64,000 nucleotides of DNA from Oopsacas minuta (taxonomy: Eukaryota; Porifera; Hexactinellida; Lyssacinosida; Leucopsacidae): positions 372,001 through 436,000 of the forward strand of contig JAKMXF010000365.1 of NCBI GenBank assembly GCA_024704765.1, read 5' to 3'. This document shows positions 40,501-51,300 of the stretch, piece by piece. The position numbers and the translations under genes are program-made. The first letter of the stretch is position 1, and each line of letters opens with the position of its first letter. A model generated the notes under the pieces. That model had not been told where the DNA came from. It worked only from the letters and a program-made list of their open reading frames with translations, and did no database searches.

Positions 40501-40672
40501 ATGCGACAGATTGAAACTCAATAGAGCCTTGAGAGGATACTCTAAATTCCGATGTTACGTTTGGGTTGTTATATTCACTCACAGACTATCTCATAGCAAA
40601 TGCGAACAGCAGAGCATCCTCTATCTTAACTATACCCCTTCCTTACCTCTACAGAGCCGTCTCTACCAATAA
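37514..40672 (+). CDS. Pericentrin/AKAP9-like coiled-coil protein with PACT domain
   Basis: Intronless, about 1052 residues from ATG 37514 (frame open to 37412, but only from a TTG beside the tandem repeat). The N-terminal 170 residues are Ser/Pro-rich. Residues about 200-950 are almost continuous coiled coil (LKARVKEERREGKNLRREN, EEIRLQQENEKLSNHV). The C-terminus carries KYSSLLWQKSYLKSQLNVYF, then a variable stretch, then SKFRCYVWVVIFTHRL. This matches the PACT centrosome-targeting module of pericentrin and AKAP9 (Q-K-x-YL followed by FR..V.V..A..R). That suggests a centrosome or basal-body scaffold. It is far shorter than vertebrate pericentrin (over 3000). The PACT match is by eye; the rest is generic coiled coil. 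Confidence 0.6.
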   Translation: MMSAPSLDIVFPSPIDQLSSLLSLSQQIRTATDTGEPLSKLDLLSKLDTILPFESFSPSPIPSPYNYSTPNKYHNDLMASVDSGVALTGSFSSLYESDESVISPHASSGRRANRSLNLRPSSAKNHRNKRSSSPQQQDAHMFNFLQTVSTEFSTSLRALLEKIDRDVEKKSNDLTGNSGSDVTLPEIESVQNNNDINQLIEKNSILLNTCNQLKARVKEERREGKNLRRENTSLMLEREGLLSKMSETEKEIIEKLSEHGALMESYSNLEEMLKDRERTQRETQARITAMGIEVNKLTKLLIRVQQDLSKSVQREDEYQCENIHLQEELVLKENEVNELKSAVERVQSHARILSALDNNISSSQNAHKTGLSTDAILRDTASLCQQLDSLAGLFGTGTSYDLYQIRAGLSHALADGNILLQNILALKNEHEHCKDALFELQQNANEYKNIKSDENLDLLAKIAEMAPRLKMEAERLAEQWEEPITQQDYLILSQLRELLTDYTGRDVTNESLFSTLSALLACRDRDMNQSVCSMNSESAELEGRMQESSLLLNNMSVALNDEQMKRRSQVRALKKKILRDTTLLKNIQLERDIATSKVQLIKRELSHLCENIQSGNITDSSFGITEPCIKELAKLIDDIGNKKITALEDSLKAAYNREEKTVKLLEFKLSENEKYYEQVRQLTLDRVKIEGVNAELQTAVARIEEQLISEREDGDTRENLLNTKLRIVQQHIQKYDDFMFAELDQLSVQVKDDTKERDLQQRREDSSMDMFKKLKEELCLKQDEAQFLEKEVTVYKLKLHNLENLHREEIEKIKLSNEPEKPAENQKEYSSQYLPDPSPLTIPPMTSLKGQELRTALGVALTQEQLYAKAHLSLQTERDSLARENKQLRDRINALHQCMTDPRRLLATHSLPLVSQEHEVSFEEIRLQQENEKLSNHVTELSTRVSKLSHYKNLYFDSKLKYSSLLWQKSYLKSQLNVYFSSLLASGLILGDLGVGCDRLKLNRALRGYSKFRCYVWVVIFTHRLSHSKCEQQSILYLNYTPSLPLQSRLYQ

Positions 40673-40807
40673 TAAATACTAATAAGCACTTATAGCTATG
40701 TTCTATGTAGTATCACATTCTTTTGTTAATTATTTTTATTGTATATCGTTAAATAATTAATCTATTGATCTGACTATCTCTTTACTATAATTTATTTGTG
40801 AGTTAGT

Positions 40808-43800
40808 ATGTCTTATTACCAATCTGGGTATCCATCTGCACCAGCTGGGTATCAGTCACAGCAGTATAACACACAGGGGTATTACGGGGGGTCACAACAA
40901 CAGGGACAGTATGGAGGTGCTGTGAGGTATCCTCAGGTTGGATCATACCAGCAACAAGCTCCTGCATACACACCTAATCAGCAGATAAATAAGAACATCA
41001 ATGAGCCGTCTAAACAAGTGAGGAATTATTGTTATAACATGGAATGTGGTATTTATTTTTCTCTATATTGTAGCCGAGTTACCAATACCCCAACACTACA
41101 GGTTACGGCCAAGATTCCAGTACATATTTTCTCCCACAGAATCAGAAGAACTACTCACGACCTAACCAAACACCAGTACCTGCTTACTCTTACAACAACT
41201 ATGGTTATCCTACTGCTGGTACTGCTCAGACAGGATATGTGTATCCGTATACAGGTAAGCCGACCAATCAACAACAACCTCCTCTCCCAAAACAGCCATA
41301 CACTCCATCTACAAATAATACAGCTACTGATGTAACTCCACAGCAACAACAGGCCATACAGAATTGGATTGAAGAGGTAATAAATATACGTATTTACAAT
41401 ATTTATTCTGTATATTATATGTCTGTATGTAGAAACATGGTACTGGTGTAGCTAGAGGGGTGGGGAATGCTTCATTCAATCGTGTGGGAGGTAGGAGTAG
41501 ATTTGGACCAGCTGTTCCTTCTGGTACTATTTCTGGCACACAAAACAAGAGATTTAAGAGAAGTTACCCTAGAGATTCTCAGAGGTCTGCTAGCTATTTT
41601 TGTGAGACATGTAAAGTTAGCTGTGGGACATCAGATGTGAGTTATTTGTGAATTAAACAATTTTTTCAAACATGAGAGCACCATATTACCAAGTTATTTG
41701 TATTTTTAGCTCATTGCTGTTTGCACATTACCTCTCTACACAATTGATTACATTAATTGGAGGCATTACTATAAACTTTATTTAACATATCTATGTGAAA
41801 ACTTTATTATAGTAACTAATTAAGTTTCTTTCATATACCTTTACGTAATCAGTATTATCTTAAATTTCCCCCCGTCTATCTTTCCATATTACAACTACAT
41901 CATAGTGTAATCTATCACAATATTTATTACCTTAATAACGAAAACAATAATTGCACTAGTAATGCACACGTGTGCTCGTACATATGTTGAATTTGCATTA
42001 CCAATATTCAATGGGAATTTTCTGGATTTTCTTAATTATCCCTTGTTGTGAAGATTAGAATCTTCATCATATATTTTATACAGCTAATTATTTATGAAAA
42101 TACATTGCAGGCTTACAACACTCATCTGAGTGGAAAATCTCATAAAAAGAAATCCTCCAATCCAATGCCAACACTCCCCAATACTGGGAAGTTATTCAAG
42201 TGTGACGTATGTGATGTTATGTGTACAGGGAAAGATGCATTCAAGGCTCATATTGTTGGTACAAAGCACAAAAAAGTATATTTTATTCACTTTTTTTGTA
42301 CAACTTTACTATATTGTGTCATGTTTCTACAGGTAGTTAAGCTGTATGAAGTTATGGGGAAACCTATTCCAGAGATTAAGGATGCTCCAATCGGGTTTAG
42401 TGATGTTCCTGGATTAGGAGCTCATTTACAGAAGACAGGCAGACCTCTCATTAACTTTGTGAAGAGTTCTAAAGAGTTGAAAATGAAAGGAGATGGTGAA
42501 GATGAAGAAGAAACGATTGCAAATACAGAGGAGAACCTTGAAGGTATCATTAATCTATAATATACAATAAAACCTGTTTGCTGTGTTAATATATTTTATT
42601 TCTATTTAGTTACCTCGTCAGGAGTAAGTTATATTTATTTGCTTCAATTTTCTGACTGAATTATATAAATATTTGATGGTTTGCAGGGAAAGAGGAAATC
42701 TAAATCGAAGAGGAAGGGTAACAGGTCTGATAAACCGTTTGTTAAACCTCTGGTATGTATACACTAAAAATTTACAGAGAAGCTTACTAATAAATGCTTT
42801 TTCTTAGAGGATCGGTTTAGAAGGTTTTACTGATGGTTTTGGAGTTCCACTCCACACAATTAGCACTAGAGATGTGTTCGTTCCTCCCCCAAGACTTGAT
42901 CAATGGCAGCAGATGGAGAGATATTTCATTGATACATCTGTTAGTAAATATTTATGCTTGTAGTTAATTGAACTAAAGTACTGGTGTCTTATATATGCTG
43001 TATCTTAGCTAAGAAGGAACCGATTCGATGATTATTCAATTCTAGATGTACATAGAAAGATATATCCTTCTCAGAAAGAGGTACATAAATTTGTTATAAT
43101 TTGATAATTGGATACTTCATGAGATTATTTGTATAGCTGGAATCTCTTTACGGCACACTGGAAGATGTAGAGAAATCATTGAATGTCATTTCATTGAAAT
43201 TGCATCATGAACAGTAAGTTCAGTTTATTCTTAGCATCAATTTATGAATAACTTATTACCTGGTAAGTAAACAGCATTTGGCGTTTCAAAATTATACATT
43301 ATTAACCATTGATTACCATATTGTAGTTGTAGCATTACTAATGTATAGATGTAACCATTTTCAGATGTTGTTGCGTATTTTATTAAATAACTTTCGATAG
43401 AATATATTACTCTAAATGTTATCAAATTTGTATATCAGGATAGATAAGCTGAAAGAATCTCTACAGAATGCTGCGGAGGAAGAAAAGCCGATGGAAATAA
43501 AATCTGAATCCATTCCCGTAAAGAATGAGGCTGAGACCGAGCAAGCAGATATGACTATAGATGCTGAGGGGAATAATAACGGTGATTCAGTTGTAGTACA
43601 AGAAAAGGGTGAAGAGACTGATAACAAGTATGTTTATGATAATATCTTATTGTTATTTTCTTTATTAATGTATCTTATTTTAGAAATTCTGATTTTATTA
43701 CTCGAGAGCAAGAAGATTCAGTTCGTAAGTTTAATTAGCTCTTTACTAGGAATAATAACAGTGCAGTAGAATAGTTTACAGAATTACAGTAAATTTCTTA

Positions 43801-46800
43801 CAACAAAATAGAGATAAAAGTTAGTTATTTAACGCCAGTCTTAGCTTCTAAATTTCATAAAGTGATCGTTCTCAATTAATTCTGAAGTTAACAGCTCGAT
43901 TCTCTTCGTTTATTCTTCATTCCTTCTAATTTTGTTTGGAATTCTATTTTTATTTCGTTCTTTTCATCGAAACTTAACTTTGCGTTTAGAGCTAATTTTG
44001 ATTTTTCTACATGCGAATCCACTGCAAATCCTAGCAACCCAAACAGTGAGAAGAATGCATTGTTGCTCTCACACATAGGGTTTTGGAATGTAGCTCCTCT
44101 TCCGTGTTTTGTAAGGAGCTTATGAGTTTCTTCTGTGAACTCTACAACCTCGCTTCTATCTGTATCCTCGTCTGAGAATTCATCTGTCAGAGCTGAAGTA
44201 GAAATGGAAGTGGTTTTCATTGAGCTGATTTCAATAGGAGATTCCAGACCCTCACTCTTAACGCTACCTGTCCTCTTGATTGTCATTATCCCTTCAGATC
44301 TCTGTATCGTTGCAATTCTATCATTTTTTATCTTTCGTAAGTCGTGCTTGTCTGCTACACTCTTAAGCGCTGCTGTGTATTCCTCTTCGTAGTGTGATTT
44401 GTTCCAGACTGGTTGGAATGAGAATCCTACTCTAGCAAGTGCTGCGAATACTAATGTGTCGCTTGTTTGGATGTAGAATAAGTTCCTATCTGCCTGCGCT
44501 GCACTCAGTTTAATCTCTTTCTCAACTTTATTGACTGGAATCTCAAACGCTTCTCCTATATACCTCGCAATCTGGTTCGTAATATTCATCCACTTGCCGT
44601 GAGACTGAGATTTTGTGTGTTTTACACGTTTCCTAAACTTGATACAGATGTTACGTGTGGCATGAACTTTCCCGTTAAATATCACGGATGCGTCCAGGAA
44701 TTCTGATCGAGTTGTTAACACGCTAACGAACTGGTTATACGCTTCGGCTATCGATTCACTGTTGTTTGGTACGAATAAACGAATTATTTGTGAAATTCTT
44801 TCCATTGGAATATCTCGAATTTTGAATTCTGTATTTTGCTGGAATTGTTTTTTCATTTCTACCCATTTGTATGGATGGGAGAGGTTGGTATATGATTGTT
44901 CATTGCTGTTCATTGTCTCTGTTGGTTGCTGAATTTCCCGTTTTTTACCAGCATATATATATATATGTCTAATAATTGAAGATTATGTAATGGGTAATCA
45001 TTATGAATATCTTCAATTACTTTGTATTAATATGATCCTGTAGTATTTCCTTTGATTAGTTAACATCTAGCTAGACTTAGTGCAAAGTGATTAGATACTA
45101 TTTGATTGAAAGTACATGTAAATTATCCTATATCTCCTATGAACTATGATAATCTGAGAACTGCAGGTTTATACTAGGATATTGATAAGAGAGTTTTAGG
45201 GATTTATCCTTTACTATTTGTTGTGTACCTTGACTCTAATTACTTTGTATATACCAGTACACTGCGGTTTGTTTTTACAGTCTAACATTACATTAGGATA
45301 AAATAAAGAAATAATTGTACTGTCAAATAGCCAAACATGAACTTTCCATTCTCCCTAATGATTTAAATTACTTAACATACAATATTCTTCCTGGCTATTA
45401 CACATACTTCTCACACTAAGCCATTCCTAAGAGTATATATATTTATGATTATTGCTAACAATAAATTAGCCGATTGCTTTATCAAGTGCAAGCGAGTGTT
45501 CCTAGTGTTTAGAAGGTTCTTTCAAATCGCCAATTGGTAATTATTGTCTCCCTTTTAGTACTACTGATACTTTTTTTACTAATCTTCCTACACAAATATG
45601 TGCTAATGCATTAACATATAAATAATATTACATAATATTCAGCTTATTTATCTAAGTTTAACTTGTACAAATTTACCTATGATTATCACCATTATTATTA
45701 TTTATTATCATTGTATCATATGACTCGAAATATTATTATTGATTATGTCAGAATTAATATAAATATCTTAGCAAAATAATGTGGTTATCTAGCTTTTCCC
45801 TTGCTTGTTCACAGGTGTAATTCAAGGCTATCAGAGAGTCGGAGATGCCTCAAAGGGTACCAACTTGAGTGGAAATCTTCATGCTGAATTAATTATTATA
45901 TGTACTGGTGCGTATATTTACGTTACTAAAGATGTACGAAGCTACATGCTTATTGTATTTATGAGATATTGTCTATATTTACTAAATAATCTTTGGTAGA
46001 AAAGCCAACAAAAGATCTTTTACAGAAAATAATAGATATGCTCCCTCCAATATTAGCTGTGAGTTTGTGAATGATTCAATACTTTGCTTATACTTATTAC
46101 TTCTTAGAAAATCGTCAATTGTCTAATTATAGTGATTTCTTATTTCGTTTGCCGGAATTATCGATAACACTTCAATTGTGCAATATGGTCATATGAATTC
46201 ATTGTAGCCATCTCAACAATATGTCATACAGCATACATACTTGCACACAGATCGACTACATGTATACATTAGAGTCTTTACATATTCTTACCTTCATAAC
46301 CACATGCAATCATGATTGTGCTGAAAATTCCAATCCTCCTTGTTCGTAATTATTTCAAGATATTTCTTACATTATCGCTTAATAATCAAATACGTTATCA
46401 ATATTACCTTATTGTACTTGTTGTCGTCATTATCGTAAAATACAATTCTCTATTTGTAATTCAAATTGTTTGATTCATTGTATTCCCAATATGTCTGCTA
46501 CAGAGTACAGTTATAGTCCATCCTCATATCTTCTTTAGCCCACCTCCCATTATGATTTACTCATAATATCTTCCATACAGATTAAAACTGCTTGCTCTGA
46601 GCATCAGTAATCTGTACGTATTGTATTCTCTTATAGGATGTAACAAAGTTCTCATATCAGGTCACTCATCAACCTGATAACGCAGGATTCCAGGTTGTAT
46701 ATACAGAAGATGAGATCAATGTATGCGTAACTGTTACCCTTACGTCCCTGGATATGCGGGAACAGATACAGGAAGATGAAGCTAAAGGTTTTAATATTTT

Positions 46801-48092
46801 AATTCCGGGTCTAACTTTTCTCTTGTTTCCTTTCTAGCTTAATAATTAATAACCGACATATTTAAAGGATAAATATAGCCATTGATTTAGTTATTTCGAG
46901 GGAAACAGGAATTATATGTATATTTACATTAATTTGTATTGCTAACATACTCCCTTATCCTGAGGTGATAATCCATTGAAGCTAATTGGGAGATGAAGTC
47001 CGATTCAGAGTTTGGACATCTAAGATATTGTTAATAGTATCTGTTAATGCAGAGGGGATTTACTTATATATTTGGACTGTTGTTCTAATCTACTTTCCTC
47101 TCCCACTTAGCGGATGAAAGCAAAGGTGTTCTGGATCGCTCTTCATGCCAGAGAGCGCTCTACCAAATGAGGCGCACGAAATGGTTCCAGGTTTGCAAAG
47201 AACTATATACCCCTTGTTCATACCGTATAGGAATAATAGTAGTATTAGATATTTCTTTACTATACATGTATTTATCAATTGGAGCAGTTTATATTCCAGT
47301 ATATGCTCTCAATTGGGGTTACGTTCTATGCCAACTTGTACTATATTATAATGCTCTCGCGAAATATCACAGATTTAATGGTTATTTGATTTGTGTAGGG
47401 ACAGGCTATCAACTTGCCGTCCTATATTCTGATTATAAGAGTTCTCAAAGACATAGCTAGAAGGGTACCTGCTTGGACATGTATGGACTCGTGGGTAAGA
47501 ATTATACGCTAGATAACCGAGAAACATTTTTAACTAACTCTCTTCAGATGTTAGAACTTTTGCTGCAAAAAGTATTGAGCGTTTCACCAGCAGAATACAC
47601 AAGACCTGGTGATACTATTAGAAGTGTGGTTGCTTGTATCGCTTCAGGATTCTTCCTACCAGGTTTATATTGTGTATTATTTACAGAGAATTAATTGAGA
47701 TATGAGAATTCTTATTATAGGATCTCCTGGGTTGATGGATCCATGTGAGAAGGATAAAGTAGATGCTAGTAGTCAGCTTACTCCACAGATGAGAGAAGAT
47801 CTAACATTCAGTGCTCAGGTAGTTATCCTGTATATTTAATGAGTCTTGAATTTCCTGATTAATCGTATTTATCTAGCATGCTCTGAGATTGATATCTTTC
47901 AAACAACTGCATAAAGTTCTGGGTTTAGAGAACGCACCAAAGATGCAAGATCTCCAGGAGTCTGTCTCTCATCATAGAATGCCAATGCGCAGATTCTCAC
48001 TATACAGGTCTTGGAGACCCAAAAGAAAATCATCATCTACTCCTGATAGCGAGAAGAAACAGAAAGTAGAAGACACACCAGCTGAGACCTGA
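40808..48092 (+). CDS. ZFR: Zinc finger RNA-binding protein (ZFR), 20 exons
   Basis: Exons: 40808-41017, 41074-41376, 41433-41636, 42111-42275, 42333-42543, 42610-42623, 42687-42752, 42808-42939, 43009-43080, 43137-43213, 43439-43627, 43684-43724, 45815-45907, 46000-46058, 46637-46787, 47111-47190, 47399-47494, 47548-47662, 47721-47818 and 47877-48092; about 863 residues. The N-terminus is Tyr/Gln/Gly-rich. Two dsRNA-binding-type C2H2 fingers follow (YFCETCKVSCGTSD..H..GKSHKKK and FKCDVCDVMCTGKDAFKAHI then GTKHKKVVKLYEVMGKPIP). Then comes the DZF domain: HRKIYPSQKELESLYGTLED, TLTSLDMREQ, GVLDRSSCQRALYQMRRTKW and FSAQHALRLISFKQLHKVLG. ZFR binds dsRNA and pairs with NF45-like DZF proteins in splicing control. 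Vertebrate ZFR has a third finger that I do not see. Exon 6 is only 14 bases. Intron 12 (2.09 kb) contains an antisense gene. Confidence 0.92.
43725..45814. other. 2.09-kb ZFR intron holding an antisense gene
   Basis: By far the longest intron in the window. Its left half contains the minus-strand ORF at 43888-44913. From 44914 to 45814 the sequence is AT-rich with a short (AT)n near 44953; I see no gene, RNA or clear transposon ends there. The splice is supported by phase (donor GTTC|GTAAGT, acceptor TTCACAG) and by DZF-domain continuity on both sides. Confidence 0.7.
43888..44913 (-). CDS. Unrecognised intronless gene nested antisense in ZFR
   Basis: A 341-residue ORF lying wholly inside a ZFR intron on the opposite strand. 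It is a soluble, mostly basic protein with no signal peptide or TM. Residues 15-200 look like a compact, largely helical domain (IPMERISQIIRLFVPNN, WMNITNQIARYIGEAFE, FAALARVGFSFQPVW). An acidic Ser/Thr-rich linker follows near 230-265 (LTDEFSDEDTDRSEVVEFTE), then a C-terminal helical part (FFSLFGLLGFAVDSH, EKNEIKIEFQTKLEG). I do not recognise a family. An intronless ORF in the only long intron of ZFR could be a retrogene, a domesticated mobile or viral gene, or a lineage-specific gene; the sequence shows none of these directly. Confidence 0.6.
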   Translation of the reverse strand: MNSNEQSYTNLSHPYKWVEMKKQFQQNTEFKIRDIPMERISQIIRLFVPNNSESIAEAYNQFVSVLTTRSEFLDASVIFNGKVHATRNICIKFRKRVKHTKSQSHGKWMNITNQIARYIGEAFEIPVNKVEKEIKLSAAQADRNLFYIQTSDTLVFAALARVGFSFQPVWNKSHYEEEYTAALKSVADKHDLRKIKNDRIATIQRSEGIMTIKRTGSVKSEGLESPIEISSMKTTSISTSALTDEFSDEDTDRSEVVEFTEETHKLLTKHGRGATFQNPMCESNNAFFSLFGLLGFAVDSHVEKSKLALNAKLSFDEKNEIKIEFQTKLEGMKNKRRESSC

Positions 48093-48326
48093 TCAACTGT
48101 GTCTGCTCTTATAACTTAGCATCCTTATCATTTCGAAACTAAAATAAATTCTTAGAATAATATAGAAATAGTGACTCGGTAACTAATTCTCGTGTTGATA
48201 TATCTTTCTATTTTTCTTTTTCGTCATTGCTATAAACAAATCAACGTATATGCATCTGTTCATTTACAGTTAAGGGAAATTTCAATGTATTTTCAAAAAG
48301 AAATAATATAAACAAAATGTACATAA

Positions 48327-51300
48327 TTACACGGCTCTATGTGCTGCTTGCACTACCCTATTGTAACACCTTATTTCATCAGCTGTGAGGTTATGCCAGA
48401 CTTCTACATAGTAATCAAATCCATCCATATCAATAACTTCTTTATTGCTAGCCTTACGAATAATTATAACATGCGAATCTGTCATTGTAATAGCTGCTGG
48501 GATTTTCAAATGTTTTGCTGAATAGTATTCTGCTTGTGTTTTGATAATACAGAGTACACTGAGTTGATCAAATGCTGTATTTGCATCACATATACAGATC
48601 TTTCCATCCTCAAGGAATGTCCATACCGTTTCTCTTCCAACATGAAGACTTGATATAGGCGCATCCACTGCTCCTGCTTGACAATACATATCTATTATAT
48701 CGATATGATCTAGTCCAGGTTTAAGAGATCTATTCGATTGGGATAGGTAATCCAGCTTCTGCATCATTTTTGGGTTCACGTTTTTGAGTGGTGTAATTTC
48801 GAGGGAAGCTCTACACTCCTCGGCGTATGAATAGCTTTTGTGATTGAAGTTAAGAATATGAGGATTAATTTTAGTTTTCATATTCTTGCGAGTTCGAGAA
48901 GGTTCTGGAGTCTTCTGGATAATGCTCCCGTTTCTACCCAGATACTTACTCTCCTTCTTGTGTACTAGATCTGAGAATTCATGTATCCTCCTTGATTGGT
49001 AATCTATTTTCCAAATATTTAATTCTCTTTTGTCATTAAGCCAAATACATTTTCCAGCAAATACAATGTCTCCTACCTCTACTACGTTATTAATTGGTGG
49101 GAGCACATCAATAACTTTTGGTACTTGGAAACTCATGTCCAATACTACAAGGTATGCTGCGTTATTCTTCCCATAGCATAGCCATAGCTCGTTGTTATTA
49201 ACAGTACATACACTGCCTATACTACCGTCTGCCATATACACTGTTGATTTGCTGAAGTTTACTATGTCAAATCTTTGAGATTCTTTCGCATGAAGGAAAT
49301 CTCCACTTAGTTGAATTTGATATGAGGCGATTTCTCGTGCAAGAACAACGATCAGATTAATTTCCATATGCTGCTCTGTTTCTTCAATTGGGAAAGCGAC
49401 TAGTTTACGTACACAGTCTTCTCTCTCTTCGAACATTAGGTTCATTTGTGGGAGACTGTACATCATAATTACCCCAGGATCACCTTTATCGTGTGTAGCA
49501 GCTAACCACATGAATGAATTGTATATTAGTATAGAGGTAACGTGAGGATACTCAATACGAATATCATTGAAGTATTCCCCTGTAGTCGTGTTCATTAGAA
49601 TAATATCAGTCTCTTCTTCAGTTGAACTGCTTATAACGACTACACTGTCATCTGATGTGGTAGCACGGGTTGAGCATGATTTTATGTCGAGAAAATCCGC
49701 GCGATTTGTTGGGCCATCAAACATTTCGTATCTATCTGTCTGGTTGATATGTTGAAACTTGCTTTGTAAGTTGGGTGTACAACCTCGTATTTCTGGATTA
49801 TAGCTTCCTGATAGATCTTTAGCACCACTTGAACTGTTAGATAGCGTAATGTTGTTTCTATTAGGTGGAAATAGACTATCCATCATACTCTTCGTTAAGT
49901 CAATTCCCTTCTCACTGGGTAGTGTAGCTGTTACAATCTGGTAAGCACCAGTTATCTTTCCGCGAGTATTAATGTTAGATGCCTTGTTCTTTATAACGAA
50001 TTTAACTTCTGAGAGTTCTTGTAGAATCTCGTTTGTGCTCGGTCTCATTTGAGGTAGTTGCTCCCAACAGCGTTGTATCAAGTTTAACATATGGATTGGG
50101 ATCTCCTTGCTACTACACACTGGCCTCACTCCGTTTCTAACTTTATCAAGTACGTTTCTATCTCCAGCTGCTGGATTTCTACCAAATAGCAATTCACATA
50201 GAAACATAGCATACGAGTATACATCTACTTTCTGATCCACTGCTAGAAATACTCCTTCTTCGGGAAAGAGTTCCGGTGCCATGAACCCAGCGGTTCCCTT
50301 ATAACCCCTGAAGCCTTTGGGTACGATCATTTCTGATATTCCGTAATCTGTCAGCTTAATATGTAGCTGTGAGTACATGTCTAAACTCATCACTAGGAGG
50401 TTAGCAGATTTTAGGTCGAAATAAATAATACTATTTCTATGAAGATAGTCCAATGCAGATGCAACTTCTATTGCAATCTGGTGAGTAAGAATTGTGCCCA
50501 AGACTCCATTCTTCATAGACCCTAACCCGTACTCTTGTAGGTGATAATCTAATACTTTGTTCAGAGAACTGTGAGCTGCATACTCTAGTACGAGACACAA
50601 GGGACTTGTAGTTACAGCTATGATACCCATCAAGTAAGGATGTTGTAATTTTTGTAGAAACACTGCTTCTTTTCGCATATCTAAATACTCCTTTGATCTC
50701 TTTGTATGAGGAAAATTAAGTTTTGATGGAACTTTGACAGCAACATCCTGTCCTTTGTACATATGCTTATACACAGCTCCTTCTGCCCCTACTCCTATCT
50801 TCATTGCTGTATTTTTGTTGAAGTTGAGTTCCTTGTTTGTGATGAGAATATTATTTCGTTGATCTTTTAAGAAATACTCAGGCAATAGATCTTCTATTAC
50901 ATAGTTTTGTTTGCTGACGTCACAGTAATATGAGTCTGCATCAGAGCTTAACAAATCCTCTACTGATAACAAATGTAATCTAGCATTCCTAAGACAACCA
51001 TCACAGGGTATCATCCTGCAACAGGTATCTGATATTTGTATAAACTGTTCCTGCCTAGCTAGGTTCTCAATTGCATCACAGATATTTCCCAGTCGTTTTA
51101 AGCTCTTATCCACTCCCTTGCTATGAATAGCTACAGAAATAAAGAAACTTATTCCAGCACGTCTAAGCTCAAGAGTCTGCTCGTCTATTATTTTCCTCCC
51201 TCGTACAATATGGTAAGAGAGAATATTGTTTGATAACTGATCCACTCCTGCTTGTGTTATGAGGATGTGCTGATCTCCAATGAACACTTCTAGGCCATTC

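Noticed and set aside
47090-47351. Overlapping ORFs on both strands around 47.1-47.4 kb
   Set aside because: They are shadows of ZFR exon 16 (47111-47190) and of the following intron.
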